From NCBI RefSeq assembly GCF_022695985.1, contig NZ_JAAPBF010000008.1:1-64000 (forward strand): DNA of 64,000 nucleotides, written 5' to 3'. The notes beneath the pieces are model-generated. The model made no database searches. It saw only the letters and a program-made list of their open reading frames with translations, and was not told where the DNA came from. Shown piece by piece: positions 43,602 through 52,247 of the stretch (position 1 is the stretch's first letter; the number at the start of each line of letters is the position of its first letter). The position numbers and the translations under genes are program-made. Origin of the DNA: Streptomyces sp. NP-1717. Lineage in GTDB: Bacteria > Actinomycetota > Actinomycetes > Streptomycetales > Streptomycetaceae.

Positions 43602-43631
43602 GGATCATCCCCGCGGGCGCGGGGATGGCCT
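43602..43631. CRISPR. Solitary type I-E CRISPR-like repeat
   Basis: Begins GGGATCATCCCCGCGGGCGC and ends GGGGATGGCC; strongly palindromic. No second copy 61 bp to either side. Same repeat type as at 31.8 and 48.4 kb. Confidence 0.35.
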
Positions 43632-43956
43632 GGGCTTTTCCTCCCGCAGGTGCTGCACTGCTCCAGCGATACGTCGTCCGGCGTCCACACGGTCGGCGAG
43701 CAACACGGTCTTCGCCCCTCTCAGGGGAGACGGCAGGCGCACTCGTATTCTCGGATTGGCTCTGTTCGCGGCACTCCGCAACTCGGGGCGAATATCGGGC
43801 TCCGTACACGCTGCGATGCCGTACGAGGGTGGCTACCGTAGATCGTATGGAACGAGGCGGCGCGGTCCTGATCGACATCGCCCTGCGCCGTCGCGGCCAT
43901 GGAGAGGCTGCGCGCCTCGGGGCGCCCCCACGGCGCCGCTCACCGCGGGGGAGCGC

Positions 43957-44149
43957 TACTTGGTGTGTACCGACGGACTCACCGACCCCGACCCCGTGCG
44001 TGAGGACAGGCTCGACGACCTGCTGCGAACCGTGGAAATCCGCCATCGAGGCAGGTGGCCTCGACAACATCACGCTCGCGCTGATCGACCTCCTCGAACA
44101 GCCGACGCCGAGGCGCCACGTCAGACATGCCGGCACAGCAGACACCTGA
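43957..44149 (+). pseudogene. PP2C-type phosphatase remnant
   Basis: C-terminal piece of a Ser/Thr PP2C phosphatase. ERYLVCTDGLTD and VREDRLDDLLRTVE are in one frame; then SAIEAGGLDNITLALIDLLE continues one frame over, the switch being near 44037. DNITLALID is the last metal-binding strand (usually DNITVVVVD). The rest of the enzyme is absent. Confidence 0.62.
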
Positions 44150-44184
44150 AAGACACGACGCACACGACAGAACGGAGGCCCGGC

Positions 44185-45285
44185 TTGATCACGCTGTTCG
44201 TCTGCGGCGACGTCATGCTCGGCCGCGGCGTGGACCAGATTCTGCCGCACCCCGGTGACCCGGAACTCCGCGAGAGGTACATAAGGGACGCCCGGGAGTA
44301 CGTCGGTCTGGCGGAGGCGGCGAATGGCCCCATCCCGCGCCCGGTCGACTTCTCCTGGCCCTGGGGGGACGCACTGGAGGTCCTCGAGTCGGCCGCGCCC
44401 GACGCCCGCGTGATCAATCTGGAGACCAGCGTCACATGCAGCGACTCGTTCGCCCCCGGCAAGGAGATCCACTACCGGATGCACCCCGCCAATCTCCCCT
44501 GCCTGTCGGCCGCCCGCCCCGATGTCTGCGTACTGGCCAACAACCACGTCCTGGACTTCGGCCGCCGCGGCCTCGCGGAGACACTCGACTCGTTGGCCGG
44601 CGCGGACTTGCGGACGGCCGGCGCGGGCCGGGACGCCGCCGGGGCGAGCCGCCCGGCGATCGTCCTCCTCGACGGGGGCCGACGGCTCCTGGTCTTCTCC
44701 TTCGGCATGCCGTCCAGCGGCGTCCCACAGTCCTGGGCCGCGACCGGGTCGCGCGGCGGAGTCGGCTTCGTGGCCGGTCCTTCGGATGCCGCCGCGGCAG
44801 AAGTGGCCGACCGTATACGGCGGATGAAGCGCCCCGGGGACATCGCGGTGATCTCGGTCCACTGGGGCTCCAACTGGGGCTATCGCGTACCCCGGGATCA
44901 AGTCGCCTGCGCCCACGCCCTGATCGACGCCGGAGCGGACATCGTGCATTCCCACTCCTCGCACCACCCCCGCCCCCTGGAGGTGTACCGGGGCAAGCTC
45001 GTCCTGTACGGCTGCGGCGACCTCATCAACGACTACGAAGGAATCACCGGCTACGAGCAGTACCGCGACGACCTGCGGCTCCTCTACCTCCCCTCGCTCG
45101 AGCCCGGCACGGGCAAGCTCACCGACCTGCGCATCACTCCCCTGAAGGCCCGCCGCATGCGCCTGTGCCACACCTCGTCTGACGACTACCAGTGGCTGCG
45201 AACCCTCCTCGACCAGCTCTCCGAGGGTTTCCGCCCGTGCGCCGCACCGGACCCGGAAGGCACCTTGACGCTCTGGGCGGCCTGA
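44185..45285 (+). CDS. CapA-family metallophosphatase-like protein
   Basis: 366 residues from a TTG with GGAGG seven bases upstream. The CapA/PgsA fold (calcineurin-like) is shown by LFVCGDVMLGRGVD at the N-terminus, RVINLETSVT, CVLANNHVLDFGRRG, VISVHWGSNWGY and DIVHSHSSHHPRPLEVY, that is, all metal-site motifs in order. In Bacillus the relative CapA/PgsA takes part in poly-gamma-glutamate synthesis, but many actinobacterial members stand alone, as here, with unknown substrate. No capB, capC or ligase gene is near and there is no signal peptide or membrane helix, so a cytoplasmic phosphoesterase role is more likely. Confidence 0.83.
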   Translation: MITLFVCGDVMLGRGVDQILPHPGDPELRERYIRDAREYVGLAEAANGPIPRPVDFSWPWGDALEVLESAAPDARVINLETSVTCSDSFAPGKEIHYRMHPANLPCLSAARPDVCVLANNHVLDFGRRGLAETLDSLAGADLRTAGAGRDAAGASRPAIVLLDGGRRLLVFSFGMPSSGVPQSWAATGSRGGVGFVAGPSDAAAAEVADRIRRMKRPGDIAVISVHWGSNWGYRVPRDQVACAHALIDAGADIVHSHSSHHPRPLEVYRGKLVLYGCGDLINDYEGITGYEQYRDDLRLLYLPSLEPGTGKLTDLRITPLKARRMRLCHTSSDDYQWLRTLLDQLSEGFRPCAAPDPEGTLTLWAA

Positions 45286-45407
45286 TGGACCAGCTCGCCA
45301 AGGCCCTGCCCGCGCTCCCCGATTTCCACAACCCTCACCCGTGTCCGCCAGGAGCTCTTTCCTGACAGGGACGAGCACGGCCTGGGTGCCTGCCCTGCCG
45401 CCGGCGA

Positions 45408-45656
45408 CTACTGCGCCCGTGGACGGTTCGCTTTTCGGGACGCTGATCCAGTGGTGGCTCCGCTGTCCAGTGCGTCAAGGAATTCACCGAAGGTGTGCCG
45501 CAGCACGGCGGACTGTGCCATCGTCTGGTCCGGATCAGCGAGGACGCGGCTGACCAGGTTGGCCTCGTCCTCGTCGGCAACCTGCTGCAGCTTGTCGCGG
45601 TAGGCCGCGAAACGGACGTGCTCGTCCGGGCTCTACAGGATGTTGTCGACGCTCAT
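45408..45656 (-). pseudogene. Small ORF with UAG at codon 8, behind the IS256 fragment
   Basis: The ATG overlaps the IS256 transposase stop (ATGA). The frame reads MSVDNIL, TAG, then SPDEHVRFAAYRDKLQQVAD and on for 74 further sense codons to a proper stop at 45408. Only one base (TAG for CAG) interrupts an otherwise intact ~82-residue frame. Family unknown. Probably a passenger or accessory gene of the insertion sequence, inactivated by a point mutation. Confidence 0.5.
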
Positions 45657-45815
45657 GCGGCCTGCTCCTCGCGCTCGACCAGGTCGCCGTTCTCGAATCG
45701 TGCGCTGGTGCGGACCAGGGACACGAGGTGGGCTCCGGTGATCGCACGCCACCGCGCTTGGGCGGACTCGGCGAGATTGAACACCATCGCGAGCGTGGCC
45801 GCCGGGCTGCCCACG
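45653..45815 (-). mobile_element. IS256-family transposase, C-terminal fragment
   Basis: Minus-strand frame ATLAMVFNLAESAQARWRAI, then TGAHLVSLVRTSARFENGDL and VEREEQAA-stop. This is the conserved end of Mutator/IS256 transposases. The catalytic DDE part is missing; the sequence breaks off against IstB-like DNA near 45815. Confidence 0.75.
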
Positions 45816-45819
45816 CCTA

Positions 45820-46096
45820 CCGAGACCGCGATGAAGGGCTACCGCGTCCGCTACACGCGCGCCACCAAGCTGGTGAACGAGCCGGTCGAGGCCGCCGACG
45901 AGAAGCAGCTGAACAAGACCCTCGCCCGCTACGGCCGCGTCGCTCTCCTCTGCATCGACGAACTCGGCTACACGGAACTCGACCGCCACGGCGACGAACT
46001 CGTCTTCCAGGCCTGACCGAACGCGAGCAGAAGAACTGCGTCGCGATCGCCTCGAACGAGTCGAACCGAAGAACCTACAGCGGGCTGACCCCCTGA
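45820..46096 (+). mobile_element. IS21 helper ATPase (IstB) fragment, frameshifted
   Basis: GYRVRYTRATKLVNEPVEAA, then KQLNKTLARYGRVALLCIDE (Walker B) and LGYTELDRHGDELVFQA end in one frame. LTEREQKNCVAIASNES continues in the next. Both ends of the protein are absent. Abuts the IS256 remnant head-on. Confidence 0.75.
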
Positions 46097-46139
46097 AACC
46101 GCTGGACTGCTGGTCAGGGCACCTGTCAGGCTCCGCCTC

Positions 46140-46511
46140 GTGGAAATTCTCGATGTCCTGACCAGCATGGCGAAGACAGGCCGGCTGGGCCCGGTGTTCA
46201 GCGGAGCCGACTGGGACGATGTGACCGCAGCACTCGGCGAGCCCTGGGACATCGGATCAATGAGCAGGAAAAGAAAGTGGCCACGGCTCTTCGCCTACGG
46301 AGACCTTGAGCTGAGTGTCTGCCGCTGCCGCAAGGTCTCCCTCATCTGCGTCCAGACCTGGCGTGACGTCGTCGAACTCCCTCCGTCGGTTGTCGGTGGG
46401 ACGGGCACCTTCCCGGCAGTGCTCAAGCATGCGGACGTCGTTTCCGCCACAAACCGTATATCGATAATCACTTTACGTAGCTGCTTGTGGAGAGCCGTGT
46501 GCTGCCTCTGA
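46140..46511 (+). CDS. Hypothetical protein, possibly immunity-like
   Basis: Up to 123 residues from a GTG. The first 90 look like a folded small protein (FSGADWDDVTAALGEPWDIG, RKWPRLFAYGDLELSVC, CVQTWRDVVELPP). The end (NRISIITLRSCLWRAVCCL) looks like read-through, so the gene is probably truncated at its 3' side. The style resembles small actinobacterial proteins near toxin or nuclease genes, and a NucA/NucB nuclease gene follows 230 bp downstream. That link is only inference. Confidence 0.4.
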   Translation: MEILDVLTSMAKTGRLGPVFSGADWDDVTAALGEPWDIGSMSRKRKWPRLFAYGDLELSVCRCRKVSLICVQTWRDVVELPPSVVGGTGTFPAVLKHADVVSATNRISIITLRSCLWRAVCCL

Positions 46512-46738
46512 TGTCAGCCAGTGAACTCCGTGACCTGGCGGTCAACCCTCAGCGCCTCGCTGCTGCCCGTGAGCTTCCTGTCGGCAGGAATGCCGTTCTT
46601 CCGAAGGAGGTGGTGGGGCCGGCGGCATCATTCGCCCAGCGGGCGATCGAGGACTCCGCTCGGCCGGCCCCTTAGAGGGTCGCTGAGCGTTCCACGGCTG
46701 GTGCGGCCGCTGTCTCATACCCCGAGCCCGCTCACGAC

Positions 46739-47767
46739 ATGACCTGGGAGGAGTGCCGCGACGGTCTCGGTACTGAGAACCGGGTCTATGTGAAGTCACG
46801 CTTCGCTGTCTGCTCCGGAGCCTCCTTCACCCAGGCATGGAGTCGCAACGGACAGCCGTCGGGTACAAGTTTCTTCAACTTGCGAGTGGTCGGCACCATC
46901 CCGCTGAACAGCCGCACGATCACGTACACGTACCACTACACGGATCTCGGAACGGTGGGTACCACCGGTGCCGCAGTCATGGGGATCACTACCTCCGCTA
47001 CCGTTCCGTTCATCTCGCCCTCGACCGCAAAGACGACGCAGGGCGGAACCGTCTTGCCGTCCACGAAAACCTTCGCCCAACTCGCCGCGTCCGGAACGTT
47101 CGCACAGACGCAGACAGCCGCGGCCGGCCAGGGATCTAACGGGGCAACTGACACCGTGTTCGGCGTGTACCAGCCCAGCGTGAAGATCAAACCGCCCGCC
47201 GGCTACACGCTGACCGGCAACCTGGAGGGCAGCCCCTTCATGTTCCCCCCGCGCTGGGACAAGGCGTCCTACCTCAACTTGTTCGGCACCGGCGCCGCCG
47301 TCTTCAGCATGATCACGCCGATGCTGTACAGCAAGGCCGCCGACGCCCCCGAGCGTGCCGTCGCGCTCCATATCGAGAAGGCGTTCAAGACCCCCGGCCT
47401 CACCCAGCCGCCGAGCTCGACGAAGAACGTTCCCGGCCAGACCACCGCCGCCCCTCTGACCCGTCTCTACCAAGACCGGAAGCGGCGCGACGACAACCGC
47501 GCCCAGGCGGTGAACGCCTGCAGGAGGCACTTCGGCCCCGACTACACCGCCGGCGGAAAAGACTGCGACGAATACCCCTTCGCGACAACCTACGAAGGCG
47601 CCGCCGGATCGATGTACGACCCCGAGCAACTACCGAACAACTACAGCGTGATGGCGCTGGACTCAACGCAGAACCAGGCCGCGGGCACACTCCTCGGCCA
47701 GTTCCTGACCAAGGCACGCCTCATCGACGGCCCGGACGACGGCTTCCTCGTCCAGATCGTCCCGTAG
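46739..47767 (+). CDS. NucA/NucB-type deoxyribonuclease, N-terminally truncated
   Basis: 342 residues. The C-terminal ~85 residues are the NucA/NucB DNase domain: NACRRHFGPDYTAGGKDCDEYPFA with the catalytic acidic pair in DEYPFA, then TTYEGAAGSMYDPEQLP and NQAAGTLLGQFLTKARLIDG. The N-terminal 240 residues are Thr/Ser-rich and begin abruptly (MTWEECRDGLG); in relatives this part follows a signal peptide, which is missing here. Codons upstream stay open back to a TAG near 46675 without a start, as if the 5' end was lost. Predicted substrate: extracellular DNA, or a competitor's DNA. Confidence 0.65.
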   Translation: MTWEECRDGLGTENRVYVKSRFAVCSGASFTQAWSRNGQPSGTSFFNLRVVGTIPLNSRTITYTYHYTDLGTVGTTGAAVMGITTSATVPFISPSTAKTTQGGTVLPSTKTFAQLAASGTFAQTQTAAAGQGSNGATDTVFGVYQPSVKIKPPAGYTLTGNLEGSPFMFPPRWDKASYLNLFGTGAAVFSMITPMLYSKAADAPERAVALHIEKAFKTPGLTQPPSSTKNVPGQTTAAPLTRLYQDRKRRDDNRAQAVNACRRHFGPDYTAGGKDCDEYPFATTYEGAAGSMYDPEQLPNNYSVMALDSTQNQAAGTLLGQFLTKARLIDGPDDGFLVQIVP

Positions 47768-47810
47768 CGGACACAGCCGGTGTCGGTTGATCGCACAGTC
47801 CGCCACCGGC

Positions 47811-48236
47811 TCACCGCTTGGGCCAGAGCTGCACCAGGTACTGCTCGACGCCGTGCGGCACCGTCTGCGACGCAAGACGGGCAACCTCGGCACGCCCTGT
47901 TGCGTGGACTCGCACACACCACGTTTCTGGCCCAGGCCGCTCGGACACTTCGAGCAGATAGGGCATCGGGCCGCCTGCGACGGCCCACGCCCGAAGTGTT
48001 CCTGAGGGATAGTCGACTTCACCCTCGCCACTCATCTCCCAGGACCCGACGAGTTCAGGCTCCTCGTCCCAGACTTCAAGGGTCAGTCCAGCGGTGTGCG
48101 TATGACCCGCACTGCGGACGTCGATACGCCCCGTTCGAGTAGAGACGAAATCGACGGACTCGAAGCCCTCAGGCCATTGCACCGGGACCGCCGTGTCGTC
48201 GGCGTCCTGGAGACAGAATCCGTAGAAGTCCACCAT
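47811..48236 (-). CDS. Small hypothetical protein convergent with the nuclease
   Basis: 141 residues from ATG 48236 (MVDFYGFCLQDADD). Acidic, beta-rich, with a W-rich middle (LEVWDEEPELVGSWEMSG) and a tidy end HGVEQYLVQLWPKR. No membrane segment or signal peptide. Convergent with the nuclease gene, 43 bp apart. Could be an immunity protein, but those normally follow the toxin on the same strand. No family recognised. Confidence 0.5.
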   Translation of the reverse strand: MVDFYGFCLQDADDTAVPVQWPEGFESVDFVSTRTGRIDVRSAGHTHTAGLTLEVWDEEPELVGSWEMSGEGEVDYPSGTLRAWAVAGGPMPYLLEVSERPGPETWCVRVHATGRAEVARLASQTVPHGVEQYLVQLWPKR

Positions 48237-48427
48237 TACGGACTCCTCGTGACGCCTGACCACGCGTGCCACCGTGCGTCCTTTCAGCAGTCAGCAGCCC
48301 AGATCCTGGAAATGGGGGCATTATGCCAGGCGATCTACACACCCGTCGGGGCGGCGGTCATGTTCCGCACCGGCTCTTATCCCCCCCGCATAGAGCGCGC
48401 GTATGGCTGGCTGCGACGCCGACCCGC

Positions 48428-48517
48428 GGGACCATCCCCGCGGGCGCGGGGAGCGCGATCCGAGTATCCCGGTGATCATCACGTTGGGCGGACCATCCCC
48501 AAAAGGGCGGGAGCAAG
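48428..48517. CRISPR. Two type I-E CRISPR-like repeats 61 bp apart
   Basis: First unit 48428-48457 (contains GGACCATCCCCGCGGGCGCG), second 48489-48517 (GGACCATCCCCAAAAGGGCG, then GGAGC). The GGACC starts are exactly 61 bp apart and the spacer 48458-48489 is 32 bp: the I-E period. No further copy is visible on either side. The 48237-48797 region otherwise shows no gene. Confidence 0.5.
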
Positions 48518-48797
48518 TGACCATGAGCTGTGACATGGGGTCCAGCGGGGGCGTACGGGAGGAGCCCTTCGTGTTGTCGCGTGCGGCAGAGATAGGACAC
48601 CGAGGCAGTGATCCCCGCGAGTTCGCGGAAAACTGAAGCTTCTTCAGCGGGAACCCGAGGGTCCAGGGATGCCATTCTCGGGGGTTGACCCGTGGGTTCG
48701 GGGCGAACACGCGGAGCGGCTTCGAGGGCGGCCTGGAAAAGAGGGCTGACCCCGTTCCTCGTCGAGATGGTCTCGCTTTGTCAGGACGGCAGGGCGA

Positions 48798-49748
48798 TCA
48801 CAGGACGAGTATGAGCTTGCCGCCGGGTCGGCGGGACTGGCTGAGCTCGGCCGCTTCCTGGATCTGGTCGAGCGTGTAGGTGCGGGCGACCGTTACGGCC
48901 AAGATGCCTTCGCCGGCGAGCCGGGCGAACTCGTCCATCTGCTCATAGCGGATCTCGGTGGTGGTCCGGACGCCCAGCTCGGCCGCGGCGGCGAAGTCCG
49001 AGACGGTGAGGACGCGGTCGGGATCCCCGGTCAGCTCGATCAGGGTCGGTAGCGAGCCGCCAGCTGGGCTGGGCTGGTTGGCGCGGTCGATCCGGCCCCC
49101 GGTAGGCGCCGTGTCCAGGGCGCGGTCGACGCGGCCTCCGGCCAGTGCGCTGACACGTTCGGCCATGCCCTCGCCGTAGGCGGCCACCTGGGCGCCGATC
49201 TCATCCAGGGCTGCGGCCCGAGTCGGCCCGGCGGTGGCGATCACGCGAATACCCCGGTGCAGCGCGAAGCGCACCGCCGCCTCACCCACGGTGGTACCCG
49301 CGCCGTGGACGAGCAGCAGCTCACCCGGTTGGACGCCGAGGTCGTCGAGCGCGCGCCACGCAGTCTCGGCCGCCATCGGCAGCGCGGCGGCCTGCTCGGC
49401 GGTTACGCCTTCGGGAATGCGTGCCCAGGCCGGCATCAGCGCGTACTCGGCGGCGCCGGCCGTCGGGCCGTGGAAGGTGGTCGGGCCGAACACGCGGTCG
49501 CCGATCCGGACCCCGGTGACGCCCTCGCCGAGCGCGTCGACGGTTCCCGCGACCTCGAGGCCGAGCCCGCGCGGCAGCGGCGGCAGATGGTCGGCGAGGA
49601 GACCGTCGACGACGTGCCAGTCGGCCGGTGTCAGGCCGCACGCACGCACGGCGATCCGGATCTGGCCGGGTCCCGGCTGCGGCTGTGGGACGTCGCGGAG
49701 CACGATCACGTCCGGGGACCCGAACCGGTCGAACTGAAGAGCCTTCAT
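48798..49748 (-). CDS. NADPH:quinone-type oxidoreductase (MDR, zinc-free)
   Basis: 316 residues from ATG 49748 (MKALQFDRFGSPDVI). Medium-chain reductase with GroES-like N-domain (GQIRIAVRACGLTPADWH, GLEVAGTVDALGEGV) and Rossmann domain (LLLVHGAGTTVGEAAVRFAL). The zinc-binding cysteines of alcohol dehydrogenases are absent, which places it in the quinone oxidoreductase/enoyl reductase branch. Divergent from a TetR gene across two palindromic operators, so it is the obvious target of that regulator. Likely detoxifies a quinone or reactive enone. Confidence 0.83.
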   Translation of the reverse strand: MKALQFDRFGSPDVIVLRDVPQPQPGPGQIRIAVRACGLTPADWHVVDGLLADHLPPLPRGLGLEVAGTVDALGEGVTGVRIGDRVFGPTTFHGPTAGAAEYALMPAWARIPEGVTAEQAAALPMAAETAWRALDDLGVQPGELLLVHGAGTTVGEAAVRFALHRGIRVIATAGPTRAAALDEIGAQVAAYGEGMAERVSALAGGRVDRALDTAPTGGRIDRANQPSPAGGSLPTLIELTGDPDRVLTVSDFAAAAELGVRTTTEIRYEQMDEFARLAGEGILAVTVARTYTLDQIQEAAELSQSRRPGGKLILVL

Positions 49749-49762
49749 GTCGAACTCCAAAT

Positions 49763-49817
49763 GATGACAGCATCTGTTGTCATCAACATTATCATCGTGA
49801 CAACAGATGCTGTTGTC
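49763..49817. promoter_or_regulatory. Twin TetR operators in the divergent promoter
   Basis: 49763-49784: GATGACAGCATCTG..., a 22-bp palindrome with two mismatched pairs. 49799-49817: GACAACAG-ATG-CTGTTGTC, perfect 8-bp arms. Centres are about 34 bp apart. They fill the 83 bp between the oxidoreductase and regulator genes, so one repressor can silence both. Confidence 0.75.
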
Positions 49818-49831
49818 GTACCCTGGTGGGT

Positions 49832-50404
49832 ATGCCGAGATGGGAATCCGACGCACAAGGCCGACTCGAGCGCGCGGCGCTCGACCTGTTCGAGACACAG
49901 GGGTTCGAGCGCACCTCGGTCGCGCAGATCGCGGGCGCCGCCGGCCTGAAAGAGCGCTCCTTCTACCGCTACTTCCCCGACAAGCGGGAAGTCCTCTTCG
50001 CCGGTAACGAACTCGAGACCCACCTCGTCGCCCACGTCGAGGCGACCGACCCGGACCTCACGCCGATCGAGGCGCTGCTGACCGCGCTGAAAACCGCCGA
50101 GGAGATCTTTCGCCCGCGCGAATTCCTGCTGCGCCGCGTCAGAGTGATCGCCGCCAACCCGGCACTGGCTGAGCGCGATCTGATCAAACTCGCCGACATC
50201 GCCGACGCGCTGGCGCCGGCGCTCGAGCGCCGCGGCGTCGAGCCCGGCAAGGCACACTTCATCATTGACGTGGTGCTGGCGATCCACCGGCGCGCCACGT
50301 CCCGCTGGCTGACCTCCCCGAACGCCTCCCTCTCCCAGCTCATCACCCAGGCCGCCGACGAGTTGCGCGAAGCGGTCACGCCGCCAGCTCCTAAGGCACG
50401 CTGA
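49832..50404 (+). CDS. TetR-family repressor
   Basis: 190 residues. Standard N-terminal HTH: RLERAALDLFETQGFERTSV, QIAGAAGLKERSFYRYFPDK. The C-terminal ligand domain is helical and not assignable. Divergent from the quinone oxidoreductase gene and almost certainly autoregulatory through the two palindromes between the starts. Inducer unknown, probably a substrate of the oxidoreductase. Confidence 0.9.
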   Translation: MPRWESDAQGRLERAALDLFETQGFERTSVAQIAGAAGLKERSFYRYFPDKREVLFAGNELETHLVAHVEATDPDLTPIEALLTALKTAEEIFRPREFLLRRVRVIAANPALAERDLIKLADIADALAPALERRGVEPGKAHFIIDVVLAIHRRATSRWLTSPNASLSQLITQAADELREAVTPPAPKAR

Positions 50405-50615
50405 GTCGGCCCAGGACTCCCGAAGCTGTCACAACGGAAACTGGCTCTGTCGATGACGAGGGGCTCTGGCACGACTTCTGTAAGACTCAGTTCTCGTGGG
50501 GCGTCGGCGAGAAGTCGTCCGGCTACGTGGTCGGCATGGTGGACGCCTCCGAGGACGTCGCCCAGCACTCGAGATCGACTCGCGCGCGGGCGGTGAGCGG
50601 GGGTGGGGCCCGGGC

Positions 50616-51312
50616 TCACTCAGTGGCGGACGCACTCCTCTTCGGGCTGGCTGCGGCCCATGGGCCGAGGACGAATTCAGCCCTGTCCCGTCGGACTTCC
50701 AGGGCACCCGCACCACCGAAGTGCGCGGGGACGAGCAGTTCCCGTTCATCGGCCGCCCGCCCGAGAATCCGGCGGCGGCTGGCCACCGCTTGTTCCTGGT
50801 CCAGGCAGGCGTTGCTGTTGCAGCAGGGATCGAGAATCTGCACCGGGCTGTGCAGCAGATCTCCGACGAAAACCGCCCGGTCGCTCCCGGACGCGAGTCG
50901 GAGTACCGAAGAGCCGGGGGTGAGCCTGCATCGGCGGCCGTCCGTTCCATCCACTTCCGCACCTTCACTGCTTGCTCGAAGCGGTTGACGTCCTTCTTGG
51001 ACGCCGTGTCCAAGGTCTCCGAGATCTTGTCGAAGGTGTCGGGAAGGACATCGAGGAGACCCCAGATCTGCTCGCCGGTGCTGACGGTCAGCAGTTGCTG
51101 GCACCTCCACTGCAGCGGCACCTCGGGACGGTGCGTGAGCCGCTGCACGAGTGTCGGGAACAGGTAGTGCGTCGCGTCTGCGGCGAGGTGCTCTCGTAGC
51201 CAGTCGACCGGGAGCCGCGCTGGCTGAAGCCATGCATGGCGGCCTCCTGGGCCAGGTCCAGGAGCTGAGCGGTGTCGACGGCTCGGACGGTGCGGCGAAG
51301 GGTCGGGGTCAT
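50616..51312 (-). pseudogene. Composite pseudogene: unknown fragment joined to MBL-fold hydrolase end
   Basis: From ATG 51312 one frame reads MTPTLRRTVRAVDTAQLLDL and on to about 51225. A second frame carries VDWLREHLAADATHYLFPTL ... DVLPDTFDKISETLDTASKK (family unknown) to about 50930. A third then gives LTPGSSVLRLASGSDRAVFV, GDLLHSPVQILDP, AASRRRILGRAADERELLVP and AHFGG, the C-terminal part of a metallo-beta-lactamase-fold hydrolase. The MBL part lacks its HxHxDH site. At least two frame changes and a junction of unrelated pieces. Confidence 0.6.
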
Positions 51313-51351
51313 GTCGCGATGATGCCAAGAAGCCAGTGCGGCGCCGAGAGG

Positions 51352-51666
51352 TCAGCTGGGCCGGGATGCGATCTGCTGACGGGCAAGGCCCCAGACGTCC
51401 TCGAACTCCTCGAAGGTGAGTTGTTCGGGGTCGTGGCCTTCCCATTCCGAGACGGGCAGCTCGGCGGTGATCCCGAATCTGCTGTCGTAATCACCGAGGC
51501 GGCCTGCGTCGCGGGCCCGCTGCCACTCGGCGAGGGAAGCAGCTGCGATTGGGATCAGCTCTGGCCCTTCGAGTTCGACCTGCCGGATCACCCAGCCTTC
51601 GGCGTCGACCTCGAAGTAGAACCAGATGTCTTCCTCGTCCCAGTAGCAGCGCATCCATGTGGTCAC
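51352..51666 (-). CDS. Conserved hypothetical protein
   Basis: 104 residues from GTG 51666 (VTTWMRCYWDEEDIWFYFEV). Strongly acidic with many aromatic residues. Smooth beta-then-alpha layout (RQVELEGPELIPIAAASLAEW ... LTFEEFEDVWGLARQQIA). Relatives of this form occur as lone small genes in Streptomyces. The longer upstream frame has poor composition, so the GTG is preferred. No function known. Confidence 0.6.
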   Translation of the reverse strand: MTTWMRCYWDEEDIWFYFEVDAEGWVIRQVELEGPELIPIAAASLAEWQRARDAGRLGDYDSRFGITAELPVSEWEGHDPEQLTFEEFEDVWGLARQQIASRPS

Positions 51667-51712
51667 CAGGCCATGATGCCGGGCCAGAGGCGCCGCCCTA
51701 CTCCGCTCTGTC

Positions 51713-52048
51713 TCATGACTGGGCGATGAATCCTGCGGATCGGTCGAGCTGGAAAGGAGAACCGACCCGGGTTGGATCCCAGCCTTGATCCCGTGCCTCT
51801 CGAATCCTGGCAACAACGTGAGCCGGACGAATGGGCTCCGCCTCGACGCCCACCCAGTTGCTGGGATGGGCCTGACCGCTGGTGACGATCAAGGTCGTGC
51901 CCGGCTGGCTGCCGCTGGCCGGTTCAACCGCATAGGTCAGCGGTGTCCAGCAGAGGCCCTGCATGTAGGAGGGCTTCCTGCGGATCCGCCAGCGGTACTC
52001 GATCCCGTCAACGGTTATGCGCCGGGAACCCTTCTTGTTCAGCGCCAT
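51713..52048 (-). CDS. Conserved hypothetical protein
   Basis: 111 residues; ATG 52048 behind GGAGG. Starts MALNKKGSRRITVDGIEYRW, continues with basic beta-strand segments, and ends DRSAGFIAQS. A compact, probably single-domain protein without signal or membrane segment. 46 bp upstream of the acidic 104-residue gene on the same strand. The opposite charges of the two products could hint at a complex, but that is speculation. Confidence 0.6.
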   Translation of the reverse strand: MALNKKGSRRITVDGIEYRWRIRRKPSYMQGLCWTPLTYAVEPASGSQPGTTLIVTSGQAHPSNWVGVEAEPIRPAHVVARIREARDQGWDPTRVGSPFQLDRSAGFIAQS

Positions 52049-52247
52049 CTTCGCCTCCTCCGCTGTGGGACTCTGCTGTGTTGCCGCGGTCGCGAAAAGC
52101 AGGTTGCACGCGAACGTACCGAACGTTGTCGCCGACAAGCGTCTTCGGGACTACGGATGGGTTGATCAGCCCATAATTGGAGTCAGTGCCGAGCGACCCG
52201 GCGCATCGCACCCGCCCCGGGTGCACTCACCGCGATCGGAGAGCATC

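Noticed and set aside
48798-49898. Longer start for the quinone oxidoreductase
   Set aside because: The extension would run through both TetR palindromes and the promoter. The internal ATG matches the family start MKALQF.
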